From: Magnolia sinica
Taxonomy: Eukaryota; Streptophyta; Magnoliopsida; Magnoliales; Magnoliaceae
DNA length: 64,000 bases
NCBI RefSeq assembly: GCF_029962835.1
Contig: NC_080588.1
Coordinates: 46,979,001-47,043,000 of the forward strand
Direction of reading: 5' to 3'
Below, piece after piece: positions 35,267 to 47,934 of the stretch. The notes under the pieces were generated by a model that did no database searches, was not told the DNA's origin, and worked only from the letters and a program-made list of their open reading frames with translations. Within the stretch, counting starts at the first letter, position 1. Each line of letters opens with the position of its first letter. Made by a program: the position numbers and the translations under genes.

Positions 35267-35269
35267 CGG

Positions 35270-35449
35270 CGAGCTACGCATGAACTTTGCTTAAGTTCGA
35301 GCTCCTAGGTTTAGAGTTATGCAGAATTCCTCTACTCCACGGACTCACGCGTGTACATGCACATGCGGACGCTATGCTAAATAAAAAAATTTGCCAAATA
35401 ACGCCCGAGGACATACAATACCCAAGTATCGAAGGGCCAAGGTGTTACA
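35270..35449 (-). repeat. Possible gypsy LTR 5'-end fragment, reverse orientation
   Basis: On the - strand this reads TGTAACACCTTGGCCCTTCG from 35449, followed by TACTTGGGTATTGTATGTCC. It resembles the start of Del/Tekay-type LTRs, which commonly open TGTAACACC. Only about 180 bp can be followed before the hairpin. Confidence 0.35.
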
Positions 35450-35499
35450 ATTATTCTATTCTAATGCAAGTCAAGAAAAGATAATCGGTAAGAAACACT

Positions 35500-35745
35500 T
35501 CATGTTCACACCATGGTGTGTCATAACGATATCAGTGGCCATAACAGCCACCACCATCACTGCCATAATGTCCATTATGGCCTTTTTTTTTTATAGATAA
35601 AAGAACCTATATCGTCCTCATAATAGACCATTATGGTGATGTTATGAGTCATTTTTCCATAATGGCCATTATGACCATTACAACCCCATAACGTGTAACA
35701 GTTGCCACCATTACCATTATTTAACAGCTGTTATAGTACACTATG
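35500..35745. repeat. Palindromic GGCCATTATGG/ATAACAG repeat cluster
   Basis: Many short inverted words occur: GGCCATAACAGCC, CCATAATGTCCATTATGG, GACCATTATGGTGATG, CATAATGGCCATTATG, and AACAGCTGTTAT at the end. Compared with the GC-richer cluster at 50738-50915, this looks like a decayed copy (CG replaced by TG or CA) of the same foldback family. Confidence 0.6.
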
Positions 35746-37575
35746 GCTCATGGCTCACACAAATATTTAGGGCACATGTGTCTGTGTGTATGCATGCAAT
35801 ACAAAAATAAAGAGTGCAACAGCTTTTCACTCCTAGAAACTCCAGCTATAAACAAAACACCGCCTCAATCTATAGTTCACATCAGTGAGCCATTTCTTGC
35901 AACGACCATTACCAATTTCACAATTCCTGAGCATAAGGCAATGGTGTTATAACTGTTAATTGAGCTTTTAGAGAGCATTACGTAGGTTGAGACATTACTA
36001 TGAACATATCCCAGTTATTTCGCTACTGTGGAGATAATACATAAATAAAGTAGCAACAGAATTGAAAATATTAGCCAGTGCATAGATATTTTACATTCGA
36101 AGGGGTTAAGAAGTGCTTCTTATAGATGTACTTTTGCCGAGGAGAAATAGAAGGGCCCTCACATGTGTTGGTGTGGCATTTGTTTATGAGACCCTTTCCA
36201 TTCATCAGGTCTACCCTTTGGTGAAAGTGTCCTAGACTCCTGCGTAGGAATACGGTCAGACCATTAATAAGGTGAATAGGTGGGCCACCCATGTACCATT
36301 GGTTATCCATCTTTTAAGTATCTATTTTCTCAATACAAGAGTGACTCACCTGACGAATTGACAGACCTGATCCTAGCTGAAGACACATTCATCTGGAGGT
36401 CTGTGTGATTGGATCACCAGCATGTGTTCAAACTATTCATGAGACTGATCCATTAGACTCGAGCGACCGATTAGGAAGAGCCTACTATAGGAGCACATCA
36501 AATTGAATATTTAAATCTGGGATTGATGAATGCGATACCTTCGATCGGTTCCCAATACTCCGACAATTGAGCCCTCCCTGAATCTCACTAAAGACTAGAA
36601 TTCCCAAGCCTGGGCTGATTCAGGATGAACCGATCCTGTCGGATCAACTAACTTGAGAAGCCCAAAAGCATGACAGATTTGGTAGTAAATTTGTAAAATA
36701 CTTACATTTAGCACATTGAATATAATATAATATAGGAAAACAAACAAGTAGAACTGAATAGGATGCGGTTAAGGGAGGTCAAGTGGCCAGTCATTCGATA
36801 AATTTTTTAAATAATCATTTGTCAAGGCGAATGACTTGGTTTGAGTCACCATGAGTCTCGTTGAGTCATTTGAGTCAGCAGATTGACTCAATGAGTCTCT
36901 TTGAGTTGGAACTAAGCCACATCTAGAACTGAGTTCCTGTCGACCGGTTCAATATCTTGCCAAGTCAAGTTGACTTGGCCGAGTTTCAATTCAAGTTAGC
37001 AAGTTTTAGAACTATGCTTCAAAATCTGGATGCTATTTGTCAATTGGGTTTGTTTTATGAAAAAAAATGTTCACGCTATAGTATGAGTGTGATGGTTCTT
37101 ATGCATGTATAACTCAAAATCACACTGTCCAAATTGTAGGCCCTATTTTTGATGGGTGATAAACCAAAAACCATACAGAATTGACCTCCTAATTGGCTGG
37201 TTGGTGGACATCTAATGCACGATTAAATTTAAAAAGTTCGTCAATTTGGCATGTGAACCTTGATCAACATCAATTCAAATACATATATGGTTTTTATTGT
37301 TTGCTAACAGAGCGTTCATGCTTGGCCGACATCATTATCCTTTCTTCACAATTTGTTACGTTTTTCAGCCATAGTGATACATGAAGTATGAATAATCATT
37401 AAAGATATCTATATAATACTTGACTTTATGAGAGGAGGCCTATTTTTGAGCAATATTTGACTTTGGTTTTGATCGTACATGTGTAATGAAGGATATCCAC
37501 ATGATACCATGATTTTATCCTTTGTCGAGCCCTCTGCACCATGCATCTGTCTTGCATCCCAACTGATATAATGTT
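35746..37575. other. Intergenic; GAGTCA-rich repeat near 36830-37010
   Basis: No gene supported. At 36830-37010 the words GAGTCA, TTGAGTC and CAAGTCAAGTTGACTTGG are concentrated, like other dispersed plant repeats with GACTC/GAGTC inverted words. Confidence 0.45.
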
Positions 37576-38788
37576 TGTTTCGACAAGAAACAAATGCATT
37601 CGATTTAGGAGAGTTTATTCAATGATAACAAAGAAAGAATGAGAGAATAATGATCACAAATAATTTTATTCAGTCTGAGTTCATTTACATCCTCATATTC
37701 CCTTGATTTTAAGATAGATTACAATGAATAGGCACAATGAATAAAAGAAAAGGTAGTTTAATAGAAACTTTATCAGTATTTCGATGCTTTTGATGTTCAT
37801 TGCAAAGGCAGATGAGTTATGCGAACTCAAAGCCCCTGATTCCACAGTCTTTGTGTGGGTGCACAATTGGGGAAACGCTTGTGGGCCACATGGTGTTCCA
37901 GCAGAAAGGTTGTGCACTGTATGATGTGCGCCCTACTGACCACCTAGTGCACAACAGGTATTGCCAATGCCTGGATTCTCTTGAAGTCTAAACCTTTTTA
38001 TCTCTTACGCTCTGATGTTGCTCTTTGAGGTTCTCCAAATTTCTGTCTAATTGAAGATGGAAGAGAGAGGTATTTATAGATCTCTCACGCATGTATAGAT
38101 CATTCGTCTGAAGGTGAGAGTGCACAATCTAAAGTGGGAGCATACAACATTAGCCAAGGTGGGAGTGCATAAGATCCTTCAAACATGGAGCGCACAACCC
38201 TTAAGAATTGATGCACACAAGTCCCTTGAGAAGTAATGCAATGAGCTTTCCTTAGGTTCACAACATTCTCCTTGAGAAGTGGCGTAGGAAGCTTGGCATT
38301 AGGACAAGATTCCACATGAAATGGCGCATAGACCTTGCTTCGGATAGTGTTGCACAAGAAGTGGCACACAGGCCTTGCTTCAGGATAGGATTCCCATAGA
38401 AGTGGCATTGGAAGGCTTTCTCCAGGACAAACTTCCCTTTGAAGTGGTGTTGGAAGGCTTTCTCCAAGACAAGGCTCCATACAAAGTGGCGCCCAGGCTT
38501 CTCTTTAAGACAAGGAGCGCACAAGTGCCTACAAACATGGAGCACACAAGCACTTACAAACATGAAGCGCACAACCTCTCTCTACATGAGATGGCACACA
38601 ACACTTGGATCAGGACAAGGGAGAGGAGGATGTGGCGCACAAAGGAGGATGTTAAGACATGGGTGAGAAAGGAGTTGCGCACAAAGCAAATCTTTAGGAC
38701 AACAGAGAGAAAGAGGTGACTTTGGGACAAAATCCCTTTGAAAGTGTGTTTTGCGCAAGTCCTCTTGAAGGACGTTGTGCACAAACCC
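37576..38788 (-). repeat. Reverse-oriented truncated LTR (left arm)
   Basis: It begins TGTTTCGAC, the reverse complement of the end of the forward LTR at 41438. It remains matched to the forward LTR down to 40277, for example CCTTTGAAAGTGTGTTTTGCG at 38731 against the inverted copy near 40320. The first about 646 bp of the LTR are missing, so the arm is cut off at its inner side. It is rich in GCGCACAA. Confidence 0.85.
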
Positions 38789-39630
38789 ATGAAGAAATGC
38801 CAAGGAGCATAAACTAGTAAAGACTCAACAATGAAACTTCTAGAACTAGAAATGATATCTCCAAGAGCACGGTATAATGCGAAGCACTATAATAAGCGCA
38901 AAGGGGGGATAATTAAATCATTATTATATTGCAAATATTATAAATATTCTAAAAAGTTTTTCAATATATATACTTCATGAAACTAAATCGAAAAAATTAT
39001 GATATCTTGAATACTAATTTCGATCAATTTGGCAGGAAAGATTACCATTCGAAAGCTTGGGTTATGCAGACCATGAATAAAGGAGATGATCGAAAAGGTT
39101 GTTGCAGCAGGAGCAGCATTAAAGAACAACTCCTTACACAAAGATCAAAGAAAGAATTACAGGAGCTAATCAAAGAAACCGTTGCGGCATCAGCAACATT
39201 GAAAGATAATTCCCTGGCTAAGTTACTCAAAGATGAAGTCGTCACAGTTGTTACAGTGACGGGTTTTCGACGAAAAGAGACTTTATCCTCTTTAAAGAAA
39301 GCATCCGCTCTACACTGCTGGCCAGGGGCATTCAGTCTTCCGTTCGAGCGCGAGCATTCAGTCTTCTATTCGAGTGCGATCATTTAGTCTTCCGTTCGAG
39401 TGCAATCATCTAGTCATCCTTTAACCGCAATCTGTTCAAATATGATTCCTTCGAGCTTGATTATTTTGAAATCAACTATTGAAGATCTTTGTTCAAGCAA
39501 CCCCCTCCGATATGCAATCGACTACATTTCAAGAAGAATTCTTCTCTGGCGTGAAAGGATTTTTGTGCAAAAGAAGTTCGATCCTCCATTTGATTTCATA
39601 AATCAATCAAAGAAGGATCGAGGGGGCATC
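38789..39630 (+). pseudogene. Degenerate interior of the inverted-LTR element, ending in a polypurine tract
   Basis: One 136-codon ORF (38977-39387) reads MKLNRKNYDILNTNFDQFGR, then a Lys- and Glu-rich segment (QELIKETVAASATLKDNS). I cannot assign it; it may be a scrap of gag or a linker. A 30-bp repeat, CATTCAGTCTTCCGTTCGAG, occurs about four times at 39329-39420. The end AAGGATCGAGGGGGCATC (39613-39630) is a polypurine tract directly before the LTR. No protease, RT or integrase motif is present. Confidence 0.5.
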
Positions 39631-39772
39631 TGTTGAGGCACAAAAAATATTTCAATCTCATCTCATGCCTAGCAGGAGAATTCCATTGTACAGATCCTTC
39701 CCAGGGTTGTGTGCTTATAAATGCCTTGTGAAGTGTTGCTCCATGATAATAGAGATTGTGTGCTCCACATTC

Positions 39773-39945
39773 TGATGTAGAGGGATAGATAGGCGTCATC
39801 TAAGTTAGAGGGATGGGTAGGCGTCATCTGATGTAGAGGAATGGATAAGTGTCATCTGATGTAGAGGAATGGATAGGCGTCACCTGATGTAGAGGAATGG
39901 ACAGGCATCATTTGATATGGAGGGGGCATGGGCGTCATTTGGCAA
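39773..39945 (+). repeat. 28-bp minisatellite in the LTR (about 6 units)
   Basis: Units of the form GATGTAGAGGAATGGATAGG plus CGTCATCT are repeated with a few changes. A related run with GGAAGGAGTGGATGGACACC follows to about 40095. Confidence 0.9.
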
Positions 39946-40114
39946 AGAAGGAGCGATGGACGTTGCTTTGTATTAAGGAAGGAGTGGATGGACACCACTA
40001 TTTTAAGGAAAGAGTGGGTGAACACCATTGTTTAAGGAAGGAGGTTGGGTATTGCCTTAAGGGAGAAGTGGTGGTGATCACTACTGTTTAAGGAGGGGAG
40101 GAGCCTGGAAAGCC

Positions 40115-40123
40115 TATAAATAC
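40115..40123 (+). promoter_or_regulatory. TATA box of the GCGCACAA-rich LTR
   Basis: TATAAATAC lies between the minisatellite and the GCGCACAA-rich segment of the LTR, a typical U3 position. The reverse copy lacks this part of the LTR and therefore its promoter. Confidence 0.5.
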
Positions 40124-41438
40124 CCCCTCTCATTCCTCATTTGGAGGGGGGAGACAAAAAGAGAGAAAAGTAGGGAAAAGGAAGTGGAGATCGTCCGCCC
40201 CTCCTCTTTGAAGAAGGGTTGTTCGCTGGAGGGAGTATGGGCGCACAACCTATTGTCCGCACAACACCCCTTAAAAGGGTTTGCGCACAACGTCCTCCAA
40301 GAGGACTTGCGCACAACACACTTTCAAAGGGATTTTGTCCCAATGCCTCCTCTTTCTCTCTGTTGTCATGAAGACTTGCTTTGTGCACAACTCCTTTCTC
40401 ACCCATGTCCTAACATCCTGCTTTGTGCGCTACATCCTCCTCTCCCTTGTCCTGATCCAAGTGTTGTGCGCCATCTCATGTAGAGAGAGGGTGTGCGCTA
40501 CATGTTTGTAACTGTTGTGCGCTCCATGTTTATGGGCACTTGTGCGCTCCTTGTCTTAAAGAGAAGCCTGGGCGCCACTTTGTATGGGGCCTTGTCCTGG
40601 AGAAAGCCTTCCAACACCACTTCTATGGGAATCCTGTCCTGAAGCAAGGCCTGTGCGCCACTTCTTGTGCAACACTGTCCTGAAGCAAGGTCTGTGCATC
40701 ATTTCATATGGAATCCTGTCCTAATGCCAGGCTTCCTACACCACTTCTCAAGGAGAATGTTGTGCACCTGAGGAAAGCTCCCTGCATTACTTCTCAAGGG
40801 ACTTGTGTACATCACTTCTCAAGGGTTGTGCGCTCCATGTTTGAAGGAGCTTGTGCGCTCCCACCTTGGCTAATGTTGTATGCTCCCACCTTAGATTGTG
40901 CACTCTCACCTTCAGACAAATGATTTATATATATGTGAGTGATATATAAATACATCTCTCTTCCATCTTTATTTAGACAGAAATTTGAAGAACCTCAAAG
41001 AGCAACATCAGAGCATAAGAGAGAGAAAGGTTCAAACTTTAAGAGAATCCAGGCATTGATAATACCTATTGTGCACTAGGTGGTCAGTAGGGCACACAAC
41101 ATATGGCGCACAACCCTTTTGTTGGAATACCATGTGGCCCACAAGCGTTTCCTCAATTGAGCACCCACACAACTCAAGACTGCAGAATCAGGGGCTTTGA
41201 GTTCGCATAACTCATCTGCCTTTGTAATGAACATCAAAAGTGTCGAAATACTGCTAAAATTTCTATTAAACTACCTTCTCTTTCATTCATTGTAATCTAT
41301 CTTAGAATCAAAGGAATATGAGGATGTAAATGAACTCAGACTGAATAAAATTCTTTGTGATCATTATTCTCTCATTCTTTCTTTGTTATCATTGAATGAA
41401 CTCCCCCAAATCGAATGCATTTGTTTTTTGTCGAAACA

Positions 41439-44400
41439 ATGCTATTTATTTTGCAAGGTAGCTTGAATTTTGTTGAAGAAACAACCAAGCTATAAACTTT
41501 GCATGCAGCTTAGGGTAGGGGAAAGGTGGAGATGATCAGGAGGAACCCCTGAACTAGTGTGGATCTACATGACAGCCTGTAGATGTCAGTGGGTTGCATC
41601 ACTCTTCCATTAAGCTTTCCTCTCCTCCCATTCATAACAATAAAGGCAACATGAACAATGCGAAAGCTTTAGTTTGCTCCCAAAATTCCTTTTCCTTTCT
41701 CGAGTTAAATATTTTCATAGATATATCAACACTATTTTGTTATGTTGCTTTTGATGGAACCATAACTTTTATCTAAAATATGGTTAAATGTCTTATTATT
41801 TCATTTTTTTTTCCTGTTTATGCAGTTAACTCCTTGGCCAGTCGTTATTGTAAAACTATCAAAAGTTAATGGTACTAGGAATTCCAAGTGGACTTGCTCA
41901 TGTGTGGTAGTTGTAGGTTGTTTGTAGCGCACATGCCAATTTAGGATATGTGTTATAGACATGGGCATTCATCTGGTAAGGAACACTATCATCAAGCTAA
42001 CACAAACATTAGGTTGGTTGACTCATCAGATAGGCCATGCATGACATGAACATTGAATATGGACCATTGGACATTTTTTCCAATGGTCGATTTTTCTCAT
42101 ACAAGTGTGGCCCGCTTATTGAGTAGACCAATATAATTTTTGGGCTTGAGCATTAGCATAGTGTGCCATTACCTGTCATGCTCTGCCTAATATGTACCTC
42201 AATCTAGGTTCATCTAATTGTATTTATTGTATGGGTTGTTTATGAATCATAATACAAATATATGCTTGCTAGGGGTTTCTATATTAAGCTGGGCTAGCCT
42301 TACATCAGAGAGCGAGAGGGGAAACATTCGTGGACCTCAGCAGAGAACATTTTCCTGCAAACCAAAAAATAGCAAGAAGTTTATCACTCCTTCGTTATAT
42401 TTATGCCAGGAAAAAAAAAAGGGACAAGGTTCCCCTGTTTTCAGTACAAGAAGCACACTAGTTCCCCTGGTACTGTTGTGGTTCTCATCATCTTTTCTAC
42501 AAGGCGTTTCAACATTAGATTTTAATCTTACGTTTTTTATTTGATTAATCTTTTCTTAATTCACATCTAAGACATCTATGACAAAAACTGACATTTCTTT
42601 TCTTGTATTTTTGTTCTTTATGATGATACTTAGTTTCCCAAAATGTGTTTTGGTTGGATTTGTGAGCCTTTGCATCTTTTAGATTCTCCCAATCCAAAAT
42701 GGAGATCGATCTATGTATACAATGCTATGCATCATTCCTTCCCATCAAGGCTATAGGATCTAGTGGTTTTGATTTTATTAGTACCTCAAACAGTAATATT
42801 AGTAGAAATACTTCTGAAAATGTTTAGCAATGTCTACAGGGATATCCCCATTTGCAGTTACTTGATCATCTCAATGTAAGGGAGCTTAAGTAAATATTGC
42901 AACTTTCTGATGGCTCACTGGTACATGCATTGTTTTCTTAATGTATATGGAAAATAACTCATCCATACATGGTTTTAGACTTTGTGTAATTTTTTTAAAT
43001 CCAAAGTTACTGCTATGTTGCAGAGATGCTGCATACTTGGTGGAAGTTTCAGATACAGGTCGAGTATCGTTCTCCAATCCACCTATTGATGACCTGGCTA
43101 CAATTTTGTCCCTTCCAACGAAGACCATTCTATGAACGGATTCAGCCAAACTTCCATCCAATACAACAACTTGGATTAGAGAAGCCAGACCTGGTACCTC
43201 TCATCCCTTTCATCTTCAAGTATTTGAAGGGGATACAAGTCGAAGTAAAGGTTTTCTTCGCAATTGAGGGTCTGTGGTCCATTCATGGATGGGGCTCACT
43301 TGACTGTATGGTCAAATGATCAAGATCACCACAGTGCTACCCTACCGTTGTGGGTGATTCTACAGAAGATGGAGAATCTGAGCTACCTGATTTCAGCTGC
43401 ATAGTTGGACTATGAATACCAGCATCTGCTGGCACCTACGATTGTGGTTGATTGTACAAAAAACACGCGGATAGTAGAATCCTAGCTTTCCAATTTTCTT
43501 TGTTGAATGTGGACTATTGGCAGATTTTTGTCATCGCCCGCTTGCTTGAAGGCTGTTACTTGGACAGATAGGATTGTCTAATTGATGTGATATTTATATT
43601 GTTGCCTCTCACCATAGGGCTTATAAGATTTACATACCAGATGATCCACCCATGATCCATGTGGGCCCAGTCAAGCAATGGACCCTTAGGCATAAGGCTG
43701 GCTCCAAATTGAAAATGAGTAAATAGGCTTCTCAAATTCTATGTCAAGGGTGCGCAATCTCATCTTCAAAAGGGATTCTTCAGATCAAGCATGATGTGCT
43801 TCACCACTTTCGAGTTCATCTAGGCTTCACGAATAGGGTTTTTAGAAGCGACGGTCACTTTACTAGCTGTTTGTAACTCTAGCCTTGTGTTGAGTTAGAA
43901 GGCCAATATATAATGAATATTTGAGTGTTGGAAGAAAGGTTGTATTTATTTTAGAATGCATGTAAAATGGATCAGCAGCCTAACTACTATGCTGTTTTTA
44001 CTGTGCTATATCGTAAGGAATTGATCAGCCATTGTTTTTACTGTTTGGTTGTGAATCTCTCTGTTTAAGCTTTCATTCATACTTTGAAATTTGTTGATGC
44101 CAAACAGCTCCAACAAGAATAACAAGGCCAATTCCTAATTATAGGTTTCAATAATTTAAGGGATCCCAAGTTAAGCCTCAATACCAATCTTGGTGGCCCC
44201 CATGCTCATCATGTCATATCGTACATGCCAATAGGCTTTTTTCCCATATTTATCACAACCATTGATAATTATTTTTTTCTGAGACTAAATATAAGTGTAA
44301 TTAAGGTGGAAAAATACCACTTTCTCATTACTTATCAATAATTATATATTAGAGTTCTTGTTCATTTCATACGGATGGGGCCCACCTCTCACGAACTGAT

Positions 44401-44699
44401 AGAGTATGGTGAATTAATCCCTTTATCTCATAGCCCAGGCCCCACATCTCATGGGTTAGGACCTTAGCTGAACTCCCTTTGTGAGCCCCACTTCACATGG
44501 GTTTCGCTTCACACGAGTCACCCCCCTCATATGAATGGGGCCTGCCTCACATGAGCCACCCGCCTCACACGGGGTGCCTACCCCGAGTGTGCCCCTGCAT
44601 CCCACAGGCAACCCCACTTGAGCCCGGTGTGAAAATGCCCCTGCATTACTATTTCTCTAAATACATATTATATAATAAGGGTTTGCTAAGCCAATATGT
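41439..44699. other. Intergenic, no supported gene
   Basis: The ORF at 42218-42544 and the coding-like stretch at 43024-43135 (after a TTGCAG that could be a splice acceptor) carry no domain I recognise. At 44350-44640 there is a C-rich stretch with repeated CTCACATGAG/CACACGGGG words (CCTCACATGAGCCACCCGCC), probably a diverged repeat. Confidence 0.4.
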
Positions 44700-45480
44700 A
44701 TGAAGAGCCCATTTACACACTATATATGTGTTAGAATAGCAGGAGTGTGCTATCTGATCCATCCATCATGCATGCCTAACCATCTAAGTTCTCTTACCAA
44801 CTTGAACACTATGGGATCCAGATCTAGGCCCTCAAAACAGACTCTAACTCGAACCCGAATGAACCGGACCATCCAAGACCGCAGGTCGCAGTGGGCAGGT
44901 TGATGTAGTTTAATTGTAGTTCAGTTGGGCTCGATCAACCGGAACTGACCTGCAAAACCACACAAAGGTTCAAGTAGGACTCTCGGGCAGGTTGATGTTT
45001 TCATTATTCTCAACCCGACTTAACCCGACCCGAATATGCTCAACCCAAACGCAAATAAGGTTGGTATTTTCCAATCCTAACCCAAACCGAGGACCTTAAC
45101 AACCTGATCCGAACACAGTTTGGGTCAATTGGGTTTGGTTTGATCCGAACACAAGTTGCAACCCTAAGTTTAAGAATGGAACATGGGGCTATATGGTCCG
45201 AGCTGGATTGGTTCATCTAGCCCAACCCATTGGTTATTTATATGGCTGGGTTGGGTCAGGTTGGATATGGTTCAACCCTACTCAGACCCATAACATTTAG
45301 CTTAGTCCAACCTTCATTAAGAGCAGCTCGGGTCTATTGACCTGGTAGCTAACCCATTAATATATTATCACTTGTAGTTCAAAACCTAAGAACAGACTGA
45401 CCAAGCCAGGGCCCTTGGATAGCCCTAACTGATGGTTATGCTTGAAGCCATCCAGGTCCATTGCCAACCCTATTTGTATC
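44700..45480. repeat. CCGAACCC/GGGTTTGG-type dispersed repeat
   Basis: Dense words AACCCGACTTAACCCGACCC, GGGTCAATTGGGTTTGG, GATCCGAACACAAG and the end GTTGCAACCCTAAG (about 45170) resemble the element at 25135-25745, which begins AGGGCTGCAAG. Probably the same broad class of non-autonomous element. Boundaries are unclear. Confidence 0.45.
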
Positions 45481-47934
45481 ATGTTTTCGTTGGTTAGGTT
45501 ACGTGGGATGGAAATAATGAATTAATTTTAAATAGTAAATAATTTTGATTTGAAAATTATGATAACTTTGCATTAAAACATGAAAATAAAATCGACAAGA
45601 ATTCATTTTTCAGCCTGTTCGAGTCAAAAAGACTCAATAGATAATAATTATAAAAGACCTTAATAATTTTGCATTATTAGGGTTTGCTAACATCTTCCGG
45701 TGTTAGCAATGTTGACCTATTGTTGATCCAAACTATTCATTCATTCATATAATTACGAGCAAGCTATGGTGCAAAATCAAGAGATTTTAATGTCCGATTA
45801 ATAGCATGAAAATGGATAGTAGATAGTCAAGATTGACTGGAGAAACAAAATAGGTCCAATCATCTTCTTGAAACATTTAATGGATGGATCCCACTTTTTA
45901 TTTATTATGATCTTAAAGGAATACCTCGATTTGATGATTCTAACCATGTGAATTATCGCTCGTAAACAATGGATGGTTGTTAGCAAATTGGCTCCATTCA
46001 AAGGGTTAGGATCATTCGCCCAGTGTGATTATTACACCATGGCTTGTTCCTAATTGTATGAACGAGTGAATGGTTAAGGTAGTGGCATCTATCCCAAAAT
46101 GTTGTAACTTGCAAGGTCCTTGTTCTGGTGCTAAATGTGCATGTGGTGATCTAGTCTACCCATCTAGTGGGCCATGCCAATTGGCAAAAATGTACGTAGT
46201 CATCTCATCATGAGATATTGGAAATTTCAGGAGCCAACAACTAGCAAGATATTATTATTTCCCAACTTCGGTGGGCCCTACAGGTTGGTGGCTGTCTGTA
46301 TCACTACTTTTAAATTATTGTAAGTGAACCATTGTTTATGTACCTAGATAGGAAGGGAGTTTTTTATTTTTATTTTTTATTTTATTTTTAATAGTTTGTC
46401 CTTTCATGTAAAGGTCAGCAAGTCAAGTCAAGAACGTGTCATTTCGTCCGGCCGTACTTCAAGAAAATCATCAGCAACTTCCTAAAAAAAAGATGCACAG
46501 AGAATGGACATGGCTTAGGTAGATCCTTGACTGTGGGGCCCACCACGCCCCGTGGTCAAGGATCCACCAAAGCCTCATCCACATAGAATGAGATTTTGTA
46601 AAGGTCATCAGGTCAAGTCAATACTTAGAGAAAATCACCAGCAACTTCCTTGAGTAAAAAAATTACACATATCAGGCAATTAGGGCATCTACATAGTGAC
46701 CCACTAAGCTAAAAATTCTAATCACTGTATATGTGCTACATTTAAGACAATTAGCCGTTTACGCTGAAGAGAGTCGGGCCATGGCCCAGCACTTGAGATG
46801 AACCATACATGTCTATGGTGATACCTCAAATTGTGTCCCTCACCAAACTCAATGCAAGAAAGCCTAACTAGATGGCCCCATCAACTAATCAATTGCGATC
46901 AAGATCCCACACATGTCTATGGTGGAGATTGGATTAAACACAATTTGAGGAAGAGTTTCCTTGAAATGTAAACCTGATTCACGGAGTTGATGAAAGAAAT
47001 TAGTTTCCCAAAATGTGTTTCTATTGGATTTGAGTGACGACGCAAATGAGGCATTGTCTACTACATTGCAGCTGATGATAAACAAAAACTATGCCATGAT
47101 GTTGGTGAGCTACATTAGGCATCCATCTCTCATTTCTCATATTAAAGGAACGGGCCAAGGAGGGAAACGATGACTGACTGATGATAGCAAGCATCCCCAC
47201 GATGGAGAATGACCATAGAAAGATCTTTCCACATTGAGGAAAGATCTCTCGACTTGCATTAGGTAACCTTAACAATTACATTCTCTTCATCTTGTTCTCC
47301 TATTCCCATATTCCCTGCTTGGTTGTAATGGAGCACTTCTGGCCCTCACTCGAAGTGTGAGGAAGGGCTCCATAGCTCCTCATATCCTCCCTCCTTAACA
47401 TTCTCAACAATGAAAAGAGATTTTAGAAGCAAATCTTGTGTACATGGTGACAAAAATATATCTTTCACCTTATTGCTAATGCAACGAGAAGACGTGATAA
47501 CAAACAATATTCTTGCAATTTGCAATGTGTAATGAACTGTTTGAAACAAACAATATTATTGCAATATGTAATGAACTGTTTGAAAGGAGCTACATTCACT
47601 AAGGGGCTAATACTATTATCACACTATTCCTAAGATAAAGAGTGGAAGACTTATCAAACTTCTGTCCAAGTAGCCTTTCAAGATACTTATACAAAATCTT
47701 AGCCGAAGATCATTTCAATGGAATCAAAGAAATGATGGATTTCATCATTTCCCATTTCAAGGAGAATTCATGTTGGGTAGGCAAATCCTAGATGTCATTT
47801 TTATTGTCATGCAGATGTAGATTCTAGAAAGAGAAGCAAAGATAAAACATATTAGATTGCTAGATGTCATCGAAAACTTATTCAAATGCCCAGGAACCAA
47901 ATGCCCTTTATAATAAGTATGAGTTCAAACGGTC
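45481..47934. other. Intergenic; dispersed-repeat copy, a hairpin and a tandem duplication
   Basis: 46090-46330 matches 31140-31420 in ordered blocks. A 44-nt near-palindrome lies at 46522-46565 (GATCCTTGACTGTGGGGC against its inverse). At 47500-47585 a unit with TTGCAATxTGxAATGAACTGTTTGAAA is duplicated. No gene supported. Confidence 0.45.

Larger units (their letters stand above)
37576..41438. mobile_element. Rearranged Ty3/gypsy-like element with inverted LTRs
   Basis: A forward LTR (39631-41438) is preceded by a polypurine tract. A second, truncated copy of the same LTR lies at 37576-38788 in reverse orientation. Between them are about 840 bp of degenerate interior. Normal retrotransposons have direct LTRs, so this reflects inversion, two opposed insertions, or palindrome formation. 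Confidence 0.75.
39631..41438 (+). repeat. Forward LTR (right arm), about 1.81 kb, GCGCACAA-rich
   Basis: It starts TGTTGAGGC directly after the polypurine tract and ends TTGTCGAAACA. It contains a 28-bp minisatellite (39773-39945), a TATA box (40115-40123), then many TTGTGCGC words (40250-40910) and a R/U5-like end. ORFs within it mirror those of the left arm on the other strand and are not genes. Confidence 0.8.

Noticed and set aside
38100-38800. Long ORFs on both strands in the inverted LTR arms
   Set aside because: Mirror copies exist in the other arm, overlapping frames are open on both strands, and there is no known domain; explained by short GC-rich repeats.
39773-39945. Evenly spaced repeat considered as a CRISPR array
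   Set aside because: Units are directly adjacent with no spacers, in a eukaryotic retrotransposon LTR.
42886-43319. Coding-like stretch after a TTGCAG, with peptide VEVSDTGRVSFSNPPIDDLA
   Set aside because: Only about 37 codons, overlapping ORFs in three frames, and no recognisable family or neighbouring exon.
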